A DNA stretch of 19,749 nucleotides from Victivallales bacterium (GCA_016930955.1 JAFGFR010000288.1:1-19749); one strand, 5' to 3'. Shown: positions 7,628 to 15,071, numbered from the stretch's first letter. The notes: a model not told the origin generated them from the letters alone. Translations and numbers: made by a program.

Positions 7628-8200
7628 ATGAAGACGAAGGGAATTATGCTGTTGGCAGCATCTTTGCTGCTGGTCGTGGGTCTGGGTTTGAGCGCTGGAG
7701 AGGAAGGCACTGCGGAGGGCTTCGGCAAGAAGTTGAGTGGTCAGGGTGAAAAGATGCGCGGCGGGCCCGAGGGCCATGGCTCCCGGCAGATCATGGAAGA
7801 ACTCAATCTGACCGAGGAGCAGAGAGAACAGATGAAGATCATACATGAGGACTATGTGGATCAGATGAATGCCGTCGGAGAGGCCGCATCTGCCGCCAGG
7901 GAGGCATTCGAGGACGTTCTCGACGCGGACGATCTGGACGAGGACAAGATACGCGAGCTCAGCAAGGCCGCTGCTGAAAAGAATGCGGATATGCTCGTCC
8001 TCAGGGCGAAGATGATGAAGGAGCTCGATTCTGTCCTCACCCCCGAGCAGAAGAAGATCGCCGACGAGAAGAAGGCCGAGTTCAAGGAGAAACGCCAGGC
8101 TCGTCGCGAAGAGATGAAACAGAGGATGCAGGAGCATAAGGAGAAGATGAAGCAGCGTCGGGAGAAACGCAGGGAAGGAAAAGACGATGATGAGGAGTAG
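7628..8200 (+). CDS. secreted LTxxQ (Spy/CpxP-like) protein
   Basis: This 190-residue protein begins with a clear signal peptide (basic start, hydrophobic core 5-20, likely cleavage near residue 23), so it is exported to the periplasm. The mature part is helical and highly charged. It carries two copies of the family signature, LTEEQ at 61-65 and LTPEQ at 137-141, at the spacing typical of Spy, CpxP and ZraP. Those are periplasmic chaperone or metal-binding stress proteins. The tail (145-190) is an almost continuous run of Lys, Arg and Glu ending in acidic residues. There is no cysteine. The ATG at 7628 follows AAAGGAG at ideal spacing and gives the signal peptide directly. It heads a plus-strand group with an ECF sigma factor and a membrane-bound LTxxQ protein, suggesting an envelope-stress output or sensor. 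Confidence 0.85.
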   Translation: MKTKGIMLLAASLLLVVGLGLSAGEEGTAEGFGKKLSGQGEKMRGGPEGHGSRQIMEELNLTEEQREQMKIIHEDYVDQMNAVGEAASAAREAFEDVLDADDLDEDKIRELSKAAAEKNADMLVLRAKMMKELDSVLTPEQKKIADEKKAEFKEKRQARREEMKQRMQEHKEKMKQRREKRREGKDDDEE

Positions 8201-8225
8201 TCTCTGAGCCTGCAATATACGGGGA

Positions 8226-8252
8226 CGGGTCTTTTCGGGTTGAAAAGACCCG
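8226..8252 (+). terminator. perfect 11-bp hairpin between LTxxQ gene and ECF sigma gene
   Basis: CGGGTCTTTTC at 8226-8236 pairs perfectly with GAAAAGACCCG at 8242-8252 around a 5-base loop. It starts 26 bases after the LTxxQ stop. No T-tract follows, so it may be an incomplete terminator, an attenuator lowering sigma-gene expression, or a 3'-end stabiliser of the LTxxQ message. Confidence 0.6.
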
Positions 8253-8317
8253 CTTCCGCGCTAAGGTAGATTCTGATATTGAGAGAGCAACTCGCATTGG
8301 GATTTACCGAGGTTCAG

Positions 8318-8884
8318 ATGAGCGGAGAAGATTCCGAGACAGTCAGGAATGTGCTTGATGGTGATGTTGACAGGTTCGAGCACTTGGTCGAGAGGTACAA
8401 GCAAAAAGTTTTCTCGATGGTCGGCAAGCGGGTGCCCCCGGCAGATGTCCCGTCAGTCTCACAGGATGTTTTTATCAGGTGTTTCCGATCTCTGAAGAAC
8501 TACTCCACGGGAAAGCCTTTCGAGAACTGGCTATCGAGGATCGCCCTCAGGACATGCTATGACTACTGGAGGGAAAAAGGCTCGGATTTGACGGCACGCG
8601 GACCTGACATGACGGAGAAACACGAGGCCTGGCTGGAGAAGGCCAGGGCTGCCGTAAGCCTCGATGAGTTCGATGAGAAAACCGGAAGAGAGGAGGCAAA
8701 TGAGGTGCTTGACAGTGTTCTTGGCAGGCTGGCACCGGAGGACAGGGCACTGGTGACTATGCTCTACTTGGACGACATGAGCGTCAAAGATGCCGCTGAA
8801 ACACTGGGATGGAAACACAGCAAGGTTAAGGTCAGGGCAATGAGGGCACGCAGGAAGATGCGTGAGATGCTGAAAGGTGAATAA
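8318..8884 (+). CDS. ECF-type RNA polymerase sigma factor
   Basis: This 188-residue protein has the two-domain architecture of extracytoplasmic-function sigma factors. Region 2 spans about residues 16-86, with VSQDVFIRCFRSLKNY and the promoter-melting segment GKPFENWLSRIALRTCYDYWR. Region 4 spans about 127-185, with LAPEDRALVTMLYLDDMSVKDAAETLGW followed by a basic recognition helix KVRAMRARRKM. The linker is longer than usual (about 40 residues, acidic). The ATG at 8318 was preferred to a TTG at 8279 because GAGG precedes it by 5 bases and region 2 starts shortly after. The stop lies 13 bases before the next ATG, so the sigma and putative anti-sigma genes are probably cotranslated. Its ECF subgroup and regulon cannot be read from the window. 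Confidence 0.93.
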   Translation: MSGEDSETVRNVLDGDVDRFEHLVERYKQKVFSMVGKRVPPADVPSVSQDVFIRCFRSLKNYSTGKPFENWLSRIALRTCYDYWREKGSDLTARGPDMTEKHEAWLEKARAAVSLDEFDEKTGREEANEVLDSVLGRLAPEDRALVTMLYLDDMSVKDAAETLGWKHSKVKVRAMRARRKMREMLKGE

Positions 8885-8897
8885 ACGGGAGTTTCAG

Positions 8898-9239
8898 ATG
8901 GGCGACGGGGAAAAGACAGACCTGACAGAAACAGCGCTGAAGAGAGCCTTTCAGGGACGAGGCGCTCCAGATATTCCCGACGGCTGGCAGGCAGGAGTGA
9001 TGGAGGCACTCAAACATCAGTGTCTGATTGATTCCGTGAAAGAGCGCACGGGAAACATGCTTTTACGCTTCTCATGCGCAGCCGCAGGCATCGCCGCCGC
9101 CTTGGTGCTGTATTTTTCCCTCTTCTTCGAGCCTCCGCCAAATGAGAGCCCTTTGGATGTGGCGCTCTCCTGTCTGTATTCCGACACCGAGGTCAGCGAA
9201 TTGTACTCGGTGATTTTCCAGCAGCAAACTCACAGGTAA
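8898..9239 (+). CDS. small single-pass membrane protein, candidate anti-sigma factor
   Basis: This 113-residue protein has a cytoplasmic N-terminal part (1-54), one hydrophobic segment (about 55-77) and a short periplasmic tail. The N-terminal part contains DIPDGWQAGVMEAL, similar in style to membrane anti-sigma factors. No zinc-binding HxxxCxxC motif is present. The position immediately after an ECF sigma gene, the size and the topology support a role in holding that sigma factor at the membrane, comparable to CnrY. The ATG at 8898 follows GGGAG with 6-base spacing. A GTG at 8877 overlapping the sigma gene's end is possible but lacks a ribosome binding site. The role is inferred from context, not from a recognised domain. 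Confidence 0.7.
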   Translation: MGDGEKTDLTETALKRAFQGRGAPDIPDGWQAGVMEALKHQCLIDSVKERTGNMLLRFSCAAAGIAAALVLYFSLFFEPPPNESPLDVALSCLYSDTEVSELYSVIFQQQTHR

Positions 9240-9245
9240 GTCAAA

Positions 9246-9842
9246 ATGATCAAGATTAGTCTTGCAGGCAAGTTCTGGACGGCGTTCATCCTGACATTCG
9301 CGTCGGGTATAGCTATAGGCGTAGTTGTCGGCATGAGCCTTGATGGCTCCAGACATCAGCCTGCTCCCGCTCCTCCGGGAATCACACCCGCTGGCCAGGG
9401 GTATGTCTCGAAAGGAAGGCTGGCACATCACATGTCAAAGGAGCTTGATCTCAACCCTGAGCAAAAGAGCGAGGTCGAGAAGGTGCTGGCGGAGATGACA
9501 AGGAGAATACAGGCCGCCCATTCGGAGAGAATTCCCGAGATCAAGGCGATAATGGAGGAATCCTTCTCCCGGATAGAACTCCTGCTTGATGACTCTCAGA
9601 AAGAGCGGCTCGCCCGAATTCGGGAAAGGCTGGACAGAATGGCAAGCCACAGGAGGGGGCAAAAAGATGCTGTCTCCCCTCGCCCAAACCCTCTAAATGG
9701 CGATTTCAAGCCCCCGGGCAGAATTCCGAAACACATGCGCGGAGATGCCGGCACAAGAAAAAGGCTCCAAAGACAGGCAACCGAAGATGAATTCCACCCA
9801 ATCGAAGATGACAATGCCATTCTGCCTCCCTCGGACAAGTGA
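9246..9842 (+). CDS. membrane-anchored LTxxQ-like (CnrX/Spy-type) sensor protein
   Basis: This 198-residue protein has an N-terminal membrane anchor (about 9-31) without a clear cleavage site, then a Pro/Ala linker and a helical domain (about 58-135). The helical domain includes LDLNPEQ at 67-73 and a degenerate second motif LLLDDSQ at 113-119. Those match the two conserved turns of the CpxP/Spy/CnrX four-helix hairpin. A His pair (HHMSKEL, 61-62) near the first helix could bind metal, as in CnrX, although this is speculative. The C-terminal 60 residues are basic, proline-rich and probably disordered. It starts 7 bases after the putative anti-sigma gene and is surely cotranscribed. Its likely job is to sense a periplasmic signal and control the membrane anti-sigma factor. 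Confidence 0.78.
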   Translation: MIKISLAGKFWTAFILTFASGIAIGVVVGMSLDGSRHQPAPAPPGITPAGQGYVSKGRLAHHMSKELDLNPEQKSEVEKVLAEMTRRIQAAHSERIPEIKAIMEESFSRIELLLDDSQKERLARIRERLDRMASHRRGQKDAVSPRPNPLNGDFKPPGRIPKHMRGDAGTRKRLQRQATEDEFHPIEDDNAILPPSDK

Positions 9843-9844
9843 GC

Positions 9845-10324
9845 CTATAGCATATCCTTGAGCGCCCCCTTGCCCTTCTCCCCGGCCTTCTCGGCATCGT
9901 CGTCTTCTGCGCCTTCCTCATCACCCTTGAAGTCCGGGTCGGCAAACTTCTCCAGCTGACGCACCTGTTCGTGTATCTTATCCACTTCCTTCTCGAGAGC
10001 CTCGAACTTGGCGGCATTCTTGCTCTTGTCCGTCTTCTCGATAGTCTTCTCGAGCTTGTCTATCTTTTTGTCCAATGCGCTCTTTCTCTTCTCGAGTTCC
10101 TTGTCGAGCTTTTTCGTCTCAGCATCTATGCTCTTCTCGATCTTCTCGATTTTCTTCTGATCCTTATCGGCATCCAATTCCTCCATCGACTCCTTGAGTT
10201 TCCGGATTTTCTCGATTTGCTTCTCAAATGGGTTTTTCATCTCCGGAGCCTTGACGTCCTGTGCGTCAACAACAACTCCTGCCAAAACGACCAAACCCAC
10301 CAGTGCTCCAATTGCCAGTCTCAT
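9845..10324 (-). CDS. secreted charged coiled-coil protein
   Basis: This 159-residue protein has a signal peptide (about 1-21, ending VVVDAQ) and a mature chain that is nearly all Lys, Glu, Asp, Ile and Leu in heptad-like order (about 30-125). This predicts a long coiled coil or single charged helix. An acidic tail follows (EEGAEDDDAEKAGEKGKG). No enzyme motif or cysteine is visible. The ATG at 10324 was chosen because AGGAGG sits exactly 6 bases upstream, whereas the GTG and ATG further upstream overlap that site. It is the last gene of the folK train (50 bases after folK) and converges with the LTxxQ sensor gene, the two stops being only 2 bases apart. The function is unknown; a structural or scaffold role in the periplasm is plausible. 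Confidence 0.78.
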   Translation of the reverse strand: MRLAIGALVGLVVLAGVVVDAQDVKAPEMKNPFEKQIEKIRKLKESMEELDADKDQKKIEKIEKSIDAETKKLDKELEKRKSALDKKIDKLEKTIEKTDKSKNAAKFEALEKEVDKIHEQVRQLEKFADPDFKGDEEGAEDDDAEKAGEKGKGALKDML

Positions 10325-10374
10325 CTTTTTCCTCCTCATCTTCACTAAAGACCATAACTATAACCAACCATTCC

Positions 10375-10848
10375 TCATGCCGAATCGCGGGCAAGCTTTT
10401 CGGCAAGCTCCCCAACAGTAGCATAAGTCCCGGGGAAAATCCAGTCCCCTGCGATTTCCGCAAGCGGAAAAATGACAAAATCCCTTCCGGCGGCCTTTCT
10501 GTGGGGGATATGCAGACTCCCGTCGCGGCATACTCCGTCGCCAAAGATAATTATATCAATATCGAGAGTGCGTGATGTTCCGGGAAGATGTCTCGGAGGT
10601 CTGCCTGCCTCAATCTCAAGGCCTTTGCAGCACTCCCAAAGTTCATGCGCCGACCCCCTCCATAGCCCTGTCAGGGCCTGGTTTGTAAAAGGAGGCGTGC
10701 CGGGCAGGCATTCAACTGCCTCCGAGTAGAAAAGCGAGGATCTGCAAATTTCGCACATCCCTGCGGAGGCCAGCCCGTCAACTGCGAGTGCGAAATTTGC
10801 TTCGATGTCCCCGATATTGGCACCGAGCGAGAGTGCGGATTTTATCAT
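10375..10848 (-). CDS. folK: hydroxymethyldihydropterin pyrophosphokinase
   Basis: FolK transfers pyrophosphate from ATP to 6-hydroxymethyl-7,8-dihydropterin in folate synthesis. The 157-residue length matches the family (about 160). The N-terminal LSLGANIGD contains the LGSN-like start motif, and RTLDIDIIIFGD holds the two magnesium-binding aspartates (Asp96, Asp98). IPHRKAAGRDFVIFPLAEIA corresponds to the conserved PHP...R.FVL.PL.EI segment. The usual PHP is IPH here. The ATG overlaps the cinA stop in an ATGA tetranucleotide, indicating translational coupling. No folB or folP is present in the window, so the other folate genes lie elsewhere. Confidence 0.93.
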   Translation of the reverse strand: MIKSALSLGANIGDIEANFALAVDGLASAGMCEICRSSLFYSEAVECLPGTPPFTNQALTGLWRGSAHELWECCKGLEIEAGRPPRHLPGTSRTLDIDIIIFGDGVCRDGSLHIPHRKAAGRDFVIFPLAEIAGDWIFPGTYATVGELAEKLARDSA

Positions 10849-12110
10849 TTGAATTGTGCCCTGTAGAGTTCTGTCAGCAGATTAAATACGGCGGAGACAG
10901 AACGCATCCGGACCCTTTCTCTGCCACCTGGGAAACGGTACTCACGGACAACTCCCCTGCCCCCTAGCCTCGCAGCGATATAGACTAGCCCGACAGGCTT
11001 GGCGGCAGTCCCGCCCGAAGGGCCTGCGACACCCGTGATCGCAACGCCGGCATCCGAGCCGAATTTGCGGCACAAGGCCTCTACCATCCCCCCGGCGCAC
11101 TCCGCGCTCACAGCACCGTGAACATCCAACAGATATCCGGGAATGTCCAAAAGAAGCTTTTTCCATTCGTTCGAGTAAGCCACAATAGAACCCTTGAATA
11201 TCCTCGAGGCTCCAGGGATGCCGGTCAATGCCGCGGCAACCATGCCTCCCGTGCAGGACTCGGCGAAGGACACGCTTATGCCTTTCCTCATGAAAAGCCT
11301 GGCGACATGCTCCGCCGGGCTGCTCACGCCCACGGGAAGAATGTTTCCCTTGAAGACCCTCTTCAGCAGCCTTTTCGAAACGGCAATCCCCTCAGGATCC
11401 TTCGAGCTGATGTATATTTTCACGTTTTCAATCGACGCGCAGTACGCAAGGCTTATTGTCGAAATCTCTTTCAGCGCCTCGACGGCCCTGCTCTCGACAA
11501 TCGATTCGGGAATGCCGGAGATGCAGATGGTTTCAGTTATTGTCCGCCCGAAAGAAAGCTCGGCAATATAGGGTAGAACCTCGTCCCTGAACATCGGTAT
11601 CATCTCTGCCGGAGGGCCGGGCAGAAGGATCACGCATGGAGTCCTGCCATCCCCCACCTCAACCACCATGCCCGGGGCAGTCCCGACCTCGTTGCGGAAA
11701 CATACTGCACCCTTCGGGACCAATGCCTGGACAAGCACGCTTTCAGGCATCGGGCAGTTCCTGGCCGTCCAGTATCCCTCGATATGCCTGCGCACTCCGG
11801 CATCCTCCACCATAGGCAAAGAGAAATAGTCCGCCACGGCCTTCTTGGTCAAGTCATCCTTGGTCGGCCCCAACCCGCCAGTGGTGACCACCACGTCACA
11901 GCCCGACTTGAGGATCATGTCAAGCTTCTGAACAATTTCCTCCGGGCTGTCGGATATCGTAAGGCTCTCCTTGATCAGAAGCCCCTCTCCCGTCAGCATC
12001 CTGCCAATATCGGCAAGATTCGTGTTGACGGTGAACCCCTTCAGAAGCTCATTGCCTATGCATACCACCCTTATGTCAAGGTCTCGCCCCGCTTTGACAT
12101 CGCAGTTCAC
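10845..12110 (-). CDS. cinA: CinA-family protein, NMN amidohydrolase type
   Basis: This 421-residue protein has both domains of full-length CinA. The N-terminal molybdopterin-binding-like (COG1058) domain spans about 12-180, with CIGNELLKGFTVNTN and TTGGLGPTKDD. The C-terminal CinA (PncC) domain spans about 265-415, with AESCTGGMVAAALT and ITGVAGPSGGTAAKPVG. The C-terminal domain deamidates nicotinamide mononucleotide for NAD recycling, and the N-terminal domain has ADP-ribose pyrophosphatase activity in studied homologues. It starts at a GTG that overlaps the stop of the upstream prenyl-phosphate transferase gene (GTGA), with GAGG 8 bases before it. It overlaps folK at its other end. Both overlaps point to one operon. 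The active-site Ser of AESCTGG is present, so the deamidase is likely functional. Confidence 0.94.
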   Translation of the reverse strand: MNCDVKAGRDLDIRVVCIGNELLKGFTVNTNLADIGRMLTGEGLLIKESLTISDSPEEIVQKLDMILKSGCDVVVTTGGLGPTKDDLTKKAVADYFSLPMVEDAGVRRHIEGYWTARNCPMPESVLVQALVPKGAVCFRNEVGTAPGMVVEVGDGRTPCVILLPGPPAEMIPMFRDEVLPYIAELSFGRTITETICISGIPESIVESRAVEALKEISTISLAYCASIENVKIYISSKDPEGIAVSKRLLKRVFKGNILPVGVSSPAEHVARLFMRKGISVSFAESCTGGMVAAALTGIPGASRIFKGSIVAYSNEWKKLLLDIPGYLLDVHGAVSAECAGGMVEALCRKFGSDAGVAITGVAGPSGGTAAKPVGLVYIAARLGGRGVVREYRFPGGRERVRMRSVSAVFNLLTELYRAQFK

Positions 12111-13207
12111 GGTCTGCCCCTCTTCACAGAAGAAAACTGGAGTATCGAGACCATAAGGAGAATGGTCACTGACTGCACCAAGGAGACCGCAGCAGTCCTC
12201 TGATCACCCCAGAGCATCGGGATTACACTCATGCCGATAGTCAGGACAAGCAGATGCACCATCAGCACCGAAGCCCTGCGGGAAAGACCCATGTCAGTGA
12301 ACCTGTGCGAGATATGGTTGTGGTCGCCTATGTATATCGGCTTGCCTTTGATATAGCGTATCACCATGACTGCCAAAAGGTCGAATACGGGGATGGCAAG
12401 AATGAACACGGGGATCAGGATCGAAAGCGGAGACCGGCTCTCGTTAGACTCGTAATAGGTCACCATACAGCCCAGCGTGGCAAGCATGTAGCCCAGCAGG
12501 TGACTGCCCGAGTCGCCCATGAAGATGGTTGCCGGGGAGTGGTTGAAGAACCAGAACCCGAAAGTCGACCCGGCAAACACCGACCCGAGCACGGCCACGA
12601 AATATTGCTCCCTGACAGCTGCGGCGATAGCGAAAAAACAAAACGCTATCGCGGCAGTCCCCGCGGCCAATCCGTCCATGTTGTCAAAAAAATTTATCGC
12701 ATTCATCATGAAAACTATCCAGAACACCGTTATGCACCAGGTAACCCAGTAAACGTTGATGAAGGCGCTTATATGCACCCCCCCCAGAGAGACCGCCACC
12801 GCGGCGATGGCGAACTGGCAGCACAACTTGGCCTTGGCACTCATGTTGAACCTGTCGTCATAAAGTCCGACAAGCACAGACATGAGGCCGGCAAGGCTGA
12901 TGAAGATTATCCTCGGCGTGACGCTCATCACTCCTTGCAGATTTTCCATCACGTCCCTCGAGGCGTTCTGGCCCCCGACAGACCTCAACACAAACATCCC
13001 CATAATCACCGTCGAAACCACAGACGCATAGATGGCAATGCCCCCAAGTAGCGGGGTAGGGCTGCTGTGCCCCTTGTGAAGCTGCTCCGCCGGCTTGTCC
13101 AGAAACCCCCTCTTGAGTGCGATCACCCTGCATAGCGGGGTATAGAGCATTGCAAACCCCATGGCACACAAAGCGGCAAGAACATAAATATTCCACCAAG
13201 TAATCAT
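12107..13207 (-). CDS. undecaprenyl-phosphate sugar-1-phosphate transferase (WecA/TagO type)
   Basis: This 366-residue polytopic membrane enzyme of the MraY/WecA superfamily has about ten hydrophobic segments. Family motifs are clear: GLYDDRF (114-120), NAINFFDNMDG (169-179), MGDSG (230-234) and the C-terminal histidine motif GDHNHISHR (294-302). These place it with WecA, TagO and WbpL, which load N-acetylhexosamine 1-phosphate onto undecaprenyl phosphate, rather than with MraY, which uses UDP-MurNAc-pentapeptide. The product would start O-antigen, teichoic-acid-like or exopolysaccharide synthesis at the inner membrane. GAGGG lies 7 bases before the ATG. On the minus strand a weak promoter (TTGTAA, 16 bases, TAGATT) lies in the 101-base gap upstream. 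It is followed without spacing by cinA. The exact sugar is unknown. Confidence 0.9.
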   Translation of the reverse strand: MITWWNIYVLAALCAMGFAMLYTPLCRVIALKRGFLDKPAEQLHKGHSSPTPLLGGIAIYASVVSTVIMGMFVLRSVGGQNASRDVMENLQGVMSVTPRIIFISLAGLMSVLVGLYDDRFNMSAKAKLCCQFAIAAVAVSLGGVHISAFINVYWVTWCITVFWIVFMMNAINFFDNMDGLAAGTAAIAFCFFAIAAAVREQYFVAVLGSVFAGSTFGFWFFNHSPATIFMGDSGSHLLGYMLATLGCMVTYYESNESRSPLSILIPVFILAIPVFDLLAVMVIRYIKGKPIYIGDHNHISHRFTDMGLSRRASVLMVHLLVLTIGMSVIPMLWGDQRTAAVSLVQSVTILLMVSILQFSSVKRGRP

Positions 13208-13308
13208 AGCTTTCCCTCAAAACCATGCCCCACAGACTAAAAAATTCTTCCAGGCAATCTACAACAAAGAGGCTTTTTTACAATGTCCAGAGGTAAAAAG
13301 GCGGCACG

Positions 13309-14130
13309 TCATTTCAGATTCCCGCGTGTGTCGAGAAGCAGGATCTCGAATACCCCCTGCCTCTTGCCGAAATCAAGTGTCTCCACCCTTCGCATCCCGG
13401 GAAAAGACTCGCACAGAAAGGCCGCGCCCCTTACAATGTCAGTATCCTTGGAATGCAGCACGAAGAATATCCTCCTCGGCCCGAGCGAGGAAATATAGTC
13501 ATCGAAGGACTCTACACCCACCGAGCACGGCATCCATTTCGTGACCTCTTTATGCTGTTTTCGCTTCAGCAAGCGCCATTTTCCCTCCGGCTTGAAAATG
13601 AAAAAATCCTCCGTGCCCGCATAGAAGCCAATACGCTCCTCGTCACTTGTCGATATCAATACCGGCACATCGCCTGAGGCTCCCACGGTGGAGACGACAT
13701 CCGCCACAGCGGAGATCCATACCTTGTCTGTCCTCGGGTTCAAACCCTTGCCGGCATATGACAGCCCGATGGTCAACAAGATGAGGACAACATAGGTCCT
13801 CACGGGTAGGCGGAGCCCAACTTTGAGGCAAATTTCCCGCAGGAGTTCAGCCAGCGGAAGCATGCCTGCGGCGCAAAAAAACGTCACAACCAGGGAAAAG
13901 ACTAAAAAATACCTCGACGAGAAGCGGACACCGGCAAAAAAAACAAGCAACTTGACTCCCAAATCACAAACAAGGAATATCAAAAGCCAACGGAAGACCC
14001 GGGACGCCCTCAACTTCGAGAAGCCCAGAGGTGAAAACAAAACCAATACAATCTCGGCAGGATAAAGCGATTTCAATATCATGCCCGAGAGATCAAGCCA
14101 CATCCTGAATGAAAACAGCTTCACCATCAT
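13309..14130 (-). CDS. C-terminal half of a split membrane glycosyltransferase
   Basis: This 273-residue product has three to four membrane segments in its first half (about 5-120) and a soluble C-terminal part (about 140-273) with no recognised motif. It looks like the second half of a GT39-type (PMT/ArnT-like) lipid-linked glycosyltransferase whose first half is the overlapping upstream frame. Its ATG overlaps the upstream stop in ATGA, and GGGAG precedes it, so separate translation by coupling is possible. The alternative is a frameshift, real or from sequencing, in a single gene of about 550 residues. Upstream of 14130 the frame remains open to 14361 but only as a shadow of the first gene. 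The soluble tail is probably periplasmic. Confidence 0.72.
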   Translation of the reverse strand: MMVKLFSFRMWLDLSGMILKSLYPAEIVLVLFSPLGFSKLRASRVFRWLLIFLVCDLGVKLLVFFAGVRFSSRYFLVFSLVVTFFCAAGMLPLAELLREICLKVGLRLPVRTYVVLILLTIGLSYAGKGLNPRTDKVWISAVADVVSTVGASGDVPVLISTSDEERIGFYAGTEDFFIFKPEGKWRLLKRKQHKEVTKWMPCSVGVESFDDYISSLGPRRIFFVLHSKDTDIVRGAAFLCESFPGMRRVETLDFGKRQGVFEILLLDTRGNLK

Positions 14131-14954
14131 TCCAACTCCCCACTTGCCGAATCGGAGGAAAGTGTCCTCAAATAGCCCAACATCCTCTTGTCGACAAGAC
14201 CCCATGTGCCCGGACTGCCCTCCAACAACCTCATGAAAGGAAGCGACGCAAGATAGCAGCCGGCAAACATGACAACGACGCAAGATAAACTTGCCAGAGC
14301 CTTTTTCGCGTTGAAGCCGGGAAACTTCCCTTCCGCGCAAAACACATCGGCCGCCAGGCAAAGCACGCCAACAGGCAAGATCACTATCCCCTCAGTCCTG
14401 ACCGCCGTCGCAAGAGTGGTGAAAATACCGCAGAGAAGCCAACACACCATACTTCTGCGCCGCACCTGCAAGCCCATGGCCTCGACCATGAAAAACAAGG
14501 CACAAAAAAGCATCAGGAGAAACAACGGATCCCTCATGACCGACCCTGAGAGGCGGACAAGATCAGGATTCATCGCCACCAGAAATGCGGCAAGCGCCGC
14601 CAGCCTTCGCCCATACATAAGCTCGCCGATCAGAAACACCGGAACAACAAGCAGCGCTCCGGCAAGCACAGACACAACAAGACCCGACACCTCCGCAGAA
14701 AGACCTGTGAAACTCAGCCCGGCCATCAAAAACACATACAAGGGCGGCATGCGCCTGTTCCGCATAAACGCCGACTCCATGTCTCCAGAAGCTATGTCCC
14801 TGGCCATATAGACATAAAGGACCCCGTCCTTGCTTATCCTGTCGACTACAAACGGCCTCGCAGCACGAAGGCAGAGGGCTAGAAGCAACAACACCGACAA
14901 GCATACAAGCCGCCTGTCAAGCACACTTTCAAGCTTATCAAACAAGTTTCCCAT
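14127..14954 (-). CDS. N-terminal half of a split GT39-type membrane glycosyltransferase
   Basis: This 275-residue protein has about seven hydrophobic segments. It opens with a short cytoplasmic stretch and a first periplasmic loop, SKDGVLYVYMARDIASGD, that matches the acidic catalytic loop of GT39/ArnT-like enzymes. These move sugars from polyprenyl-phosphate donors onto lipids or proteins. The motif RRMPPLYVFLMAG follows, also typical. The protein stops after the seventh segment at GELE, about half the usual family length of 500 or more, and the next frame continues with membrane segments. The gene is the first of the minus-strand train, divergent from rimO. AAGG and AGG lie close before the ATG. 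The acceptor and sugar are unknown; the WecA-type gene downstream suggests a glycoconjugate pathway. Confidence 0.8.
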   Translation of the reverse strand: MGNLFDKLESVLDRRLVCLSVLLLLALCLRAARPFVVDRISKDGVLYVYMARDIASGDMESAFMRNRRMPPLYVFLMAGLSFTGLSAEVSGLVVSVLAGALLVVPVFLIGELMYGRRLAALAAFLVAMNPDLVRLSGSVMRDPLFLLMLFCALFFMVEAMGLQVRRRSMVCWLLCGIFTTLATAVRTEGIVILPVGVLCLAADVFCAEGKFPGFNAKKALASLSCVVVMFAGCYLASLPFMRLLEGSPGTWGLVDKRMLGYLRTLSSDSASGELE

Positions 14955-15040
14955 CCTAGCCTGCCTTGTCTCGACTGATCATCCCGATGCCAAAACACCG
15001 ACACCGAGAATGCCAGTCTTACACATTTTACCCCGCCTGA

Positions 15041-15071
15041 GATTGCGAATTCCGCAATCGGAGTCTATAAT
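15041..15071 (+). promoter_or_regulatory. rimO promoter with overlapping inverted repeat
   Basis: A near-consensus sigma-70 promoter reads TTGCGA (15043-15048), 17 bases, TATAAT (15066-15071, perfect -10), 46 bases before the rimO ATG. An inverted repeat GATTGCG-AATTC-CGCAATC (15041-15059) covers the -35 box and could be an operator. Confidence 0.6.

Noticed and set aside
7589..8215. Minus-strand frame of 208 codons rich in Leu
   Set aside because: It mirrors the Lys/Glu-rich LTxxQ gene, which has a signal peptide, Shine-Dalgarno and two family motifs.
10020..10190. Many near-repeats of CTTCTCGA that look like a tandem array
   Set aside because: They encode repeated Glu-Lys pairs of the coiled-coil protein, so the repetition is explained by coding.
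12254..13051. Plus-strand frame of 265 codons
   Set aside because: Antisense shadow of the WecA-type gene; His/Arg-rich composition typical of the complement of hydrophobic codons.
14269..14811. Plus-strand frame of 180 codons
   Set aside because: Antisense to the glycosyltransferase first half; no motif or ribosome binding site.
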